Assembly: GCA_009767595.1 (NCBI GenBank)
Contig: VSDK01009018.1
Location: forward strand, 204,799-268,798
Origin: Symbiodinium kawagutii
Lineage: Eukaryota; Sar; Dinophyceae; Suessiales; Symbiodiniaceae
Length of the DNA: 64,000 nt
Direction: 5' to 3'
Shown: one piece after another, positions 24,645 through 34,300 of the stretch
Position numbering within the stretch: the first letter of the stretch is position 1
How the letters are laid out: each line of letters starts with the position of its first letter
The notes under the pieces: generated by a model
Database searches by the model: none
Seen by the model: the letters and a program-made list of their open reading frames with translations, nothing else
Told to the model about the DNA's origin: nothing
Translations under genes and position numbers: made by a program

Positions 24645-25040
24645 CTGCAGATGTGTCAAGATCTAGATCTGCAGATGTGAGGGCGTGAAGATCTAGATCT
24701 GCAGATGTGAGGTTGTGAAGATCTAGGTCTGCAGATGTGAGGGCGCAAAGATCTAGGCCTGCAGATGTGAGGGTGTGAAGATCTAGATCTGCAGATGTGA
24801 GGGTGTGAAGATCTAAATCTGCAGATGTGAAGGTGTGAAGATGTTGATGTGCTGATGTGATGATTTGAAGATGTTGATGTGCTGATGTGATGATGTGAAG
24901 ATGTTGATGTGCAGATGTGATGATGTGAAGATGTTGATGCGCAGATGTGATGATGTGAAAATGTTGATGTGCAGATGTGATGATGTGAAGATGTTGATGT
25001 GCAGATGTGTTGATGTGAAGATGTTGATGCGCAGATGTTT
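24645..25040. repeat. 30-bp tandem repeat, two subfamilies
   Basis: About 13 copies of a 30-bp unit. The left half has ATCTAGATCTGCAGATGTGA then GGGTGTGAAG. The right half has ATGTTGATGTGCAGATGTGA then TGATGTGAAG. The switch near 24840 is sharp. The unit is a multiple of three and yields a spurious His/Ser/Thr-rich minus ORF. Confidence 0.93.
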
Positions 25041-25159
25041 ATATACGGCTGCTTTTTAACGAAAAGCCCTTCGCAGGCGCTCTGGGGAAAAACGGGGAAA
25101 AGAAAAAGGGCCAAACTAAAAAGGAAACCAAGCGCAACCGCAGCAAAACGACAAAACGA

Positions 25160-25322
25160 CGAGAGCGACAACAACAGCAGCAGCAACAACAACAGCAACA
25201 GCAACAGCAACAACAGCAACAGCAACAGCAACAACAAAACAACAAGAACAATAACAATAACAGCAACAACAACATCATCAACAACAACAACAACAAGAAG
25301 AAGAACAAGAACAGAAGCAAAA
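25160..25322. repeat. CAA/CAG/AAC-rich tract
   Basis: A run of CAGCAGCAACAACAACAGCA-type trinucleotides, about 160 bp. It gives poly-Gln/Asn/Ser or poly-Leu/Cys in the various frames. Confidence 0.9.
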
Positions 25323-25381
25323 ACAAACCAGACCTCCAAAAGGTAAGCAAAGCTGCGACAAAACAACGGCCCAACCCAGCA

Positions 25382-25977
25382 CTAGCACCAGCACCAACAT
25401 CCCCGCAGCAGCCCCACACAGCGCAGCAGCCCATGGATTTCTTTCTGTTCCAAAATTCCACTTGGGAGACGGTGTCCCTCATTCATCTCCAAAGCCAATG
25501 CCTCACCGGCGCCTCGGATATGGATACGACCAAAGTCTGCAGTGGCCGGGCCAGCCGGCTCTTCACTCACAACGCCAAGATCTGCGAGAGCCTGTTCCAC
25601 CACCGCGGTTAATAAACGCGGGGTGGTTGACAGTTGCTGCCCCTGTTCGCCCCAGTTGAAAGCTGAACATGTGCGGCAGCGAATGCAAAATTGGCGAAGA
25701 TGAAGTCAGCCGCTGAAAGAATCGCAGCGGGCACCATGCCACCTCCTTGCAAAAGCTGGGGGCGCAGGAAGTTGAGCGGAGGCAAGACGTGGTCCGAGCT
25801 TCGGTCTGCCGCCGTCAATGCCACCCCGAAAGCACAACGCGTGGCGTCGTCCATGGCTCCAGCACAACTGCACCACCAAACAAGGATGGCCAGCACGAAC
25901 ATGGCAGAGGCAAAGGCGAGGTCGGCCGGGCAGGTCGTTGTAAACCATAAAGATCTCCCAATATAGCAAAATGTCAC
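25382..25977 (-). CDS. Unrecognised minus-strand coding blocks (two frames)
   Basis: Within 25609-25870 the minus frame reads MDDATRCAFGVALTAADRSS, then further hydrophobic sequence including SAADFIFANFAFAAAHVQLS. Within 25382-25603 a second frame reads VEQALADLGVVSEEPAGPAT then ADFGRIHIRGAGEALALEMN. Both are GC-rich and open over 200 nt each. The frame change near 25605 implies a small intron or frameshift. No family is recognised. Products may be one protein with the block at 26110-26765. Confidence 0.5.
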
Positions 25978-26109
25978 AAACTGCCACCAACACTTCAGAA
26001 GTGTGTACTGTTAGAACCACGCGGTCAACGTGGAACACAATTCGTGCACATGATGGAAGGGGTTCGAGACAATGATATGAAGGCAACCCCCAAGTTAGAC
26101 TTATTTTGA

Positions 26110-26765
26110 TTTGATGAACATGTTGGCGCGGCCTTCCCCACAGCGACGCCGAGCTAAGGTTGTCCGCCTCCTCCTCCTCCTCCAGCGCGGGGTGTCTGCT
26201 CCCAGGCGGGTCGTGGACTGTGCGCGGCGTCCCCGGCATGAAGTACTGCCACAACCCAGTCGGGCCCAGCAGCCGCCGCCAAGGGGTTGGCCCTCAGGCT
26301 GCGCAGCGGCAGCGTCAGTGTAGGCTGCGTCCAGAGGGCCCCAATCAAAGAACTGGGGCCGTCCTGGGCCTGGTTGGTCCTCAGCTTCCTCCTACAGGGC
26401 CAGGGCCTGTGGGCACCACGCCCCGCTCACCCTGGTCATTCTCTGCCAGGATCCCCCCCCGCCAGTCCCAGCCCAAAAACATTGAGCTCTTCAAAGGTGC
26501 GCGCTGAGAGGTAACGCTCCTTCAGCGCAGGGTATGCGCTGCCATCGAAGTCGTCCACAGCCTCTGCTCTCCACAAGACAGGCGGAAGGCGTTTCGCCTT
26601 TTCCGGGCCGCGCTTCTCCTTCAAATGGCTCTTGATGACGCTACATAGGCAATGTCGTCCGCGGCTACCTGTGCGGTTGGTGCGCATAGCCTTCATGACC
26701 AAACCCGTGGGGGCCCTCACCTTATTGTTCGCCGGCGCAGGTGATGCAGAAGCACCAGCCTCCCC
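26110..26765 (-). CDS. Unrecognised minus-strand coding block
   Basis: GC-rich and open on minus in successive frames. At 26436-26760: APTGLVMKAMRTNRTG, SVIKSHLKEKRGPEKAKRLP, VDDFDGSAYPALKERYLSAR and TFEELNVFGLGLAGGD. At 26120-26250: WQYFMPGTPRTVHDPPGSRH then an acidic EEEEEADNLSSAS stretch. The frame changes near 26255-26430 suggest introns or frameshifts. I considered a third mitochondrial-carrier repeat, but the required P-x-D/E-x-x-K/R pattern is absent. Confidence 0.5.
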
Positions 26766-26960
26766 CTCGTGTCTCCTCTGCGCACCAATATCAAAATGGT
26801 TTGTTGGTTCCCATCTTGTTGGTTTCGATTGATATTATATAACCAACATGGTTTGGATTCTCTCAACCAACGTTCAGTTGAGATAATGATTATTTAATAC
26901 TATTTTATATTAACCAACATTTTCTTCACCAAGAGATTCATCAGTTCGTTGGTTCCCATC

Positions 26961-27040
26961 TCATAGCAGCTGTGCTTCGCCAGGTGTCGTGTCATAACCA
27001 AAGAGTTGGCCACCAGCGATGAGCCCCCCCCTGGTGGCGT
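26961..27040 (-). CDS. SLC25 gene exon (LIAGGQLFGYDTT)
   Basis: It starts after acceptor CCCTAG. Two bases complete the split codon, then it reads ATRGGLIAGGQLFGYDTT and PGEAQLL followed by TGA at 26961. Either this is the stop codon or a GC donor (GCGAAG or GCACAG) lies just before it. The upstream phase matches the exon at 28077-28112. Confidence 0.75.
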
Positions 27041-28331
27041 CTAGGGTTGGGTGCCATGGTTATGGTAGGTGGTGGGTGGTGGGTGGCTGGGGGGCGGTTG
27101 GTGATCATGATAGATCTATGGGACTTTCTTGATAGTGGGAAGCCTAAAGATGGATAGTTTATGAATGAAAATGGTTCATGGTTGCTATGGTTCATGGTTG
27201 GTTGTCATGCTTGATGCTTGTTAGTGATTGATGGTTATCAGTGGTGCTTGGTGGTTGGTGATCATGATGGTTTGTGGTTGGTGACAATCATAGATGGTTG
27301 CTGAAAAATAGTTGATTGGTGTCATTGATCTGGTTGAGAGGCCGTAGAGGCTTGGCGAAGAAGCAACTACGCTGAAATGATAAACACGCGATGCTGTGCT
27401 AAACAATTGGTGAAAAATAATCAATCAATGATGGATAATGGCTAGTGCCTTTATCACTGGCCCTGACGAGGGGGGGACGGTGCCGAAACACGGTTTCCCT
27501 GTGTCTCTGATATACACCTGACCTTAGGGTACGGTGTTTCTGCCAGATGCCTTGTGAGATTCCACGGAGGGGGTTTCTTGGCATCCCTGTGCAGTGTGTG
27601 AGTGAGTGAGTGAGTGACTTGATCATCTATCATTGCTCGTGAATGTGTATGTCAAAACCCAACGCTGCAACTGCTGTTGATATTTCGACACCATCTGTTC
27701 CTATCTTCATGATGGGCTGGAAGAACCCCTTTTAGGTCAGCAAGTAAACCCCCTCGTGATCATCAACCATCCATTATTGTCGTTGTTGTTGGTTTTCATT
27801 CATGGTTATCAACAATGGCTAGTCGTTAAAAATTCTTAATCATCGCGAAGCATCATTGTCTAGCGCAACTCATTAGCCAATTTGATCCAATCTGATTGAA
27901 CAACAAATGATCAGTTTACAAAACCAAGCAGTAAGCACTCTTTGCCAAAACCTAACCATTGCGGTTGGTCACTGCTGAATCCTACCATTCTTAGGTTCCC
28001 TACCATGTCTCTACCATTTCCTAAGCATTCAGCTGATCACGTCTCGAAACTACTCACTGCTTAGCGTTGCTGTTGCACCTCATGAAGAGTGCTGGTACTC
28101 CTCGGTACAGCCCTGGCCGCGGCGAGTTGTGCAGTTCAGGGTCAGCCGGTTAAGGGCTGGCTGATCATGAGAGTTATATGGCACATTTCATGGTCAAATT
28201 GAGGCACATTTCGTGGTCAAGAAGCTGGTCCAGGGTTGGTTCATCACGAGTAAAGGATATATACTTACATAGCAATGTTGAATCATGGGTAGTGGTTGTC
28301 CGTACTTTTTTCTCGTGGATACTTCTGCTGC

Positions 28332-28388
<57 letters not shown>

Positions 28389-31300
28389 TCTTAAACATAG
28401 AAGAATGAACTGTTCAAGAAACACAGGATATCATAGGATAATAGCCACATCAAAAAACAAACCACGCATCATCCATCAACGACAAGTCTTTCACTGGACA
28501 ACCAAGTATGTGACATGATTTGATAATAGAACATGATTCAAATTTGTTGGCATTTGACTAGTATAGTACTGATACACCATGTAATATCACCTGATATCAC
28601 CTGAAGCTCTAGCGATTTCCTTCCAACTGGCGAATGCTTGATCGACGCGAACCTGTGAAGCCGTTTTCCTTGATGATGCTCAGCAGCTCTCCAGCCAAAC
28701 TCCTGGGGAAGCCGGTGACGGCTCAGCGCGGGGTGAGGAAAGCATCGAAGCCAAGAGGGAGAAACGATGTCGGGATGATCAAAGGGTTGGAAATTGTTTG
28801 ATAGCTGTACTGCAAATGATATGGGATGATCAAACATGAGTTTCCAGTACAGCTCGGCCGTGGGTTTCTTCGATGTTGCTGCTTGGTTCCTTCGAAATGG
28901 AAAGCAAAAGTGGTAGAAAACAACTGCGCAGAACAAGTGGATCGGAAAGAAGCAAACACAGAGAACGACCATTATCACAAGAGACAAAGAAGTAGAACAG
29001 GCATTCTAGTTGAAATGAACATCTTCTGGAAGGGAAAACGACTGAAATCAAAGTCAAATGGAAGGGAAAAAACAGCTGGCAAAGGCAACATTGATAGCCA
29101 GCTGTTTGTCAAATCAAGCATCATCAACTGCAATTAGTCAGGTTACCGTTGCCTCTCCTGGATTCATGAACGGATAGCGGTGCTTTTTCCCTCATGGCAG
29201 TGGGTCAAAACCCCGTACCCCTGGTTCCCCTATCATTAACCATTGTTTTCCCTATGATTTGGTTGGTTGTTATATAGTTTTTATAAGCCATTATTGATGG
29301 TTTTTTCACTATTACTGTTGGGGAATATCCCCCATTAGTTGGTTGATTAATATTGATCCATAGCCTCACGTCCTCCCGGGTTCCAACGATGATCCTGGAT
29401 CCTGAGCTGCTTCCAGCCTGCGCCTGAGCGAAAACAACCATCCCTCGCCATGGCTGAGGAATTCGGTGTGATGGGCCCTGGAAAAAGCACCATGGGGGGT
29501 TCTCAAAATATGGGACCCCCCAAGTTATGGTTGGTTTACTACTATAGATGACTACTATTGGAAGATTTGGGGGGACACCTATGACATGAGAAACCACCAC
29601 ATGTAATCCATAGGGAGATGACCACTGGAGTTGCAGCCCCCATGGAGCTCAACTCACGTTGCTGAGTAGTGACGTGTCAAACAAGCCATAGCTATGCGGC
29701 AGCTGATCATTTCTCTAGTGGTTCAAGCTCCCACAAAAACCAAACCTATGGTTGATCATAACAATCATCCCAGTTCTATGGCTCATCAGGTTATTTCTCA
29801 AGCCATAACCCTGAATCATCCTTTGTTGATCATTTCTACTCCTCAGCTATCCATCACTTGGGGGCAAACATGGGAGGTGGTCAAACCCCCATGCCCACCT
29901 GGGTAGGCACCTGCTGTGTCCCACCACCACGGCGCCTGCAAGCGGTTCTTGGCCTGGAAGAAGGGACAACACACGGCGTTGGCGATGGAACCTGTACCTC
30001 GGCGACGCCACGAGCTGGGACACGGCTATGATTGGTCACCTGGTGTGATCACCTGAGGTTCCTGAGATTTGGTGAATGATAAAAAGTGAGGAACATTAAG
30101 CTATAATCATAGGGAGTAAGGGTTCTTTCTGCAGATTTGCACCTGAATATACCATCTACTGCTTGAGATTTGGTGAGTAGGGAATATACCAAGTACATGG
30201 CGTCATGGGTCACTATCAACCATCAATTTTGTGGAGGATAATGAAAAACAGCCTGGTTTATGATGGTACACCAGGGGCTACCGGGTACCCACCGCCATGT
30301 CTTTTTGTTGGAGATTATACTGTGAAAACTTGTTTGTTGCATGTTCCTTTCATTGGAGATATGAAAGGGAGACCGCCTATGAATTTTTTTTCACCTATAA
30401 CCAATGGTCATCTCCTTATGATAGGAAATGTCCATGATAATCCATTGGTTACATCTCCTCCTATGAAGTTTTTTTCACCTATTACCATATGGTTACATCG
30501 ACCGCTCCCTTTTTCCACCTTCGATCCATGGATTGCCAACGAAGAAAGCTTGACCTCGCCGGCTGAGCCATCCGACAAAGGCCCGCGATGAAGGCAGTCT
30601 TGGGACTCCTTCAGCCGCTGCTCAAAATGAATCTGCACATAGAAATCTGGGGATTTTTATTTTTTGTGAACCATGGATTTTTTTATAAACCATGGGATTT
30701 TTATAAACCATCGGATTACTAGTTGGAGGTGCCATTTCGATGGAAAACAAAGGCTTTTGGGGGATATTCATCCAGAGGTTTATTCATCCAGGATTGGTAT
30801 TACTAGTATCCCCTACTAGAGCCTCCTCCAACACTATCCATCAGTCCATCGAGATTCCCCCGGGCATATTTGGTGGTTTCTCAAAATAGGGAACCTAAAA
30901 AATGATTGGTGTCTTACTGTGAATGACTAAAATAAAGCATGATAACTAAGTACTACTAAATACTAGTTCTGATATCAAGGATGATTTCGGGGTATCCCTA
31001 TGGCTTGAGGTCAACCACCATTTGTCAAAGCGTTGAACTCCGTGCCATGTCCCGATCGTCAGCTCCTGCTCAAACCAGTCGTCGACTCAACACCGCAGCG
31101 GACCTGGGCGAGCAAATTGAAAGTGTGGAGAATGGTGAATGATGGGAAATTGTTGGTTGATGATTGGTTGATTTTTTTTTGAAGGTTGGTTGAGGTGGAT
31201 AATGGTTGGTGGTTGGTTGATGGTTGGTTGATGGTTGATGATTGGTAGAGCTTGGCACTTGGTGATGGAATCCTGGTCAACAATGGTGGATCATTGTGAG

Positions 31301-34300
31301 GCTCGTGATCACAGAGGAATCTGCCAAAACCAAGTGGGGTTCACAGTGCATAGCGTATAACTGGCCATGAGTCAAAAATCCCCTTCTGCCAACATTCAAA
31401 AATGGAAGGCATCCTCTTTGTTGGAGTTGAAGAACCAGAACCAACCATACAATGATGAAGACAAGTCGTGATCTCTTGGCTGCTGGTAAATTCAATAGCA
31501 ACACATACATGATTATATGGTTGTATCCTAGAATGGGGGAACCCGAAATACTTGATGTCTCCGTTCAACAATGAAGAACCATTCATTAGCCATGATCAAC
31601 CATTTTTGACCATCGTTAACCACCTCTTACCCATGATCAATGATCAAATTGTATCCGTTCACCATCATCAGCCATGGTTCACAACCATGATTAACCATCA
31701 ACCATCATGAACGATACGAACCACCTCTTAACCAACCTGCTGATGATGAATCAGGGTTGTGAACAGCTTTAACCACCCTTGACCACCCCTTAACCACCCT
31801 TAACCACCCATTAACCACCCCTCAACCCCAGTAACCACCCCCTTCACCACCCCCAAAGCCAGCTGTTCATCCATGGTAACCACCCCTCTTCGCCAGCTCA
31901 ACAGCCTTCCTTCAGGTCCCTGGGCCGATTCGTAGATTCCCATGCGCACGCCGAAGGCACCTGGTGGCTGCCACGGTGGGCACCACTGGGGATCTGCGTG
32001 TCCTACACCGGGGATCCTCCAAAGGATGGGAAGGACATGCCTAACATGGCATGGATCACGTGGAGGACAATCACCTGGGCAGGGAAATGCTGCTTTTTGA
32101 CCGTGGCACATGTGAAGTTACGGGAGAGCAGGCTACAAATTGCAGGGGGTGTCTATGCCTATGCAAAAATCTGCCTAGTTACCAAGTGGTGAGGAATATC
32201 AAACATTGGAAAAAGGGGTTGGTGCTACATCTTGGTACTACAAACACCTTGTTGACCACAGCGGATCTGTTGAAGAAACCAGCTTTTCACAAACAACACT
32301 CACATCAAAACTTTCGAGACATTGCAGCAGCAAAGCATTCGCTGTCAGTCTTTGCATGGTGGCAAAGGGAATCTCAATAGGTTCATCTCTGGTGCATGTT
32401 GGTTCATGGTGATCACTACTAGTGAAGAATTGACAATTTCAACCACTATCAACCATCATTAGCCGTATATCAACCATCAATTCACAAGCACAAGAACCAA
32501 AAATGGCATTAGCAACAATCAGCAACCATTGACAACCAGTGATAACCAATAACCATAGTTACAACCATTAACAACCATTCAGAACCAATAACCATAGCTA
32601 ATGACCAACCATGACCACCATGCATTCCCTCCAAACAGCGGCTGGGGGCACCTCCAAAGCTGGCCATCCACCCGGTGCAGCCCGGAAGCCACAGGCCCCG
32701 GATCAGGCCCTGCGCGACGTGTCGCTGTGGCGTAGCAAATGGCCACGGGCGATCACCAACAGCCATGGTTAACTAATGGTTAACTATAAGGGTTAATGAG
32801 CAACAATAAGTAGGGTCTATAGTGGTTTTTGATGATGATGATGATGACGACTTTGGTTTTCAATGACTCACCGGAGAAGCAGTTTCTTGATAGGCTTAAG
32901 ATTGATGGCTGATAGGGTGAACCAAGGTGATGCATCGCCAGGCACAATGGTTTGAACGCAAGTCGGCACTTCCTGCTTGGCTGAGTGTGCTTTGAGATGG
33001 AGGGGGCTGAGTGGAAGCAAGGAGTTGCCGTACGTTAGAAGATCACCTTCTCTCGACACACTGAGAGGAGGTAATGGAGGTAGCTGGTCTTTTCCTTCAA
33101 GAAACATCAACGACATCATGCTGTCGCCATCATGCCATGTCCCACTGAGGAGCCATTGGGACTGTGTCATGGTCACTCCCCCAGCCCTCGTATTTCAGCT
33201 GCGCCATCTGTGTATATGATCATCAGTGCATGGCTGTTGGATACCTATGGTGGCTCATATTACATGACCAGCTATATGCTGGTTTCATAAAATAGGGGCT
33301 CCCCAAAATCATTCAATATTAGTTATTATTCTGAGTAATGAACCAACCATTTTTAGGGTACCCCTATTCTGATAAACCACCATATCTGTCAGTTTTGGAG
33401 CTAGCTTCACGACCCCCATTCACGTACGCGAGTTGGGCTGTATCTTGGGGTCAGCCGAATCCTGCCGTGTGGCCTGTACCATTGAATGTACCCGGTTTCA
33501 CTCCTTTTGAGCATACACATCACCAGAATAAGCATCACTGTCAACCATGAATCGTCATTGATCACTGATAACAATCAATGAAACATCAATTAACCATCAT
33601 TTAACCATCAATTAACCATCATTCAACCACCAAATGAACCACCCATGAACCATCATTCACCAACGAATTCACATGACTCCAAGCACCACCACACAGGCCT
33701 CTGACTTCAGGATCTGCCTTGCGAACTGCAAGAGGCCTGGTGCAACCAGCGGCTCTGAAGGATAGGTAGCCTCCAAAGGAGAGTGGTTTACCTATAGAAA
33801 TGGCGATTTTACCGATGAAAATTGTGATTTTTTGGATAAAAATTGTGATTTTACTGATAATACCTATAAAAATGGTGATTTTACCTATCAAAAGGGTGAT
33901 TTATCCATAGTAATGGTGATTCTTAGCTGGTAAACAAGTGTTTTACCTAGATGCAGCCTCCAAATGTGGTTTACCTGTCACAAGGGTAATTTTTGTTCGT
34001 TTACCAAAAGGGTACACTTGTGGCAGCTGATTGTCAATGTTGGTTGTGATGATAAATTTCATGATACTTGATTGCGATGGCATTAGCTGATGGTTTATTG
34101 ATGGTGGAGTAATGGCTGGTGGTGGCAAATGATGGTGATACGTGCTACTTTCACGCTTGATGACATTTGATCATCGGAAACGGTGGTTCTTGATTGCTAA
34201 TGATGGGTCCTGATGGTAATGGTTCATAACTCCACCAGTTGCAAAGAAACCGAGAGCTGTTTTGTAGCCAACCTGCTTCGGGATGGGTACCTGAGCAAAC

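Noticed and set aside
24656..25366. 236-residue minus ORF with His/Ser/Thr repeats and poly-Leu
   Set aside because: It is read through the 30-bp repeat and the CAA/CAG tract; low complexity only.
26436..26720. Third repeat of the SLC25 carrier
   Set aside because: APTGLVMKAMRTN lacks the P-x-D/E-x-x-K/R signature, and there is no membrane helix before it.
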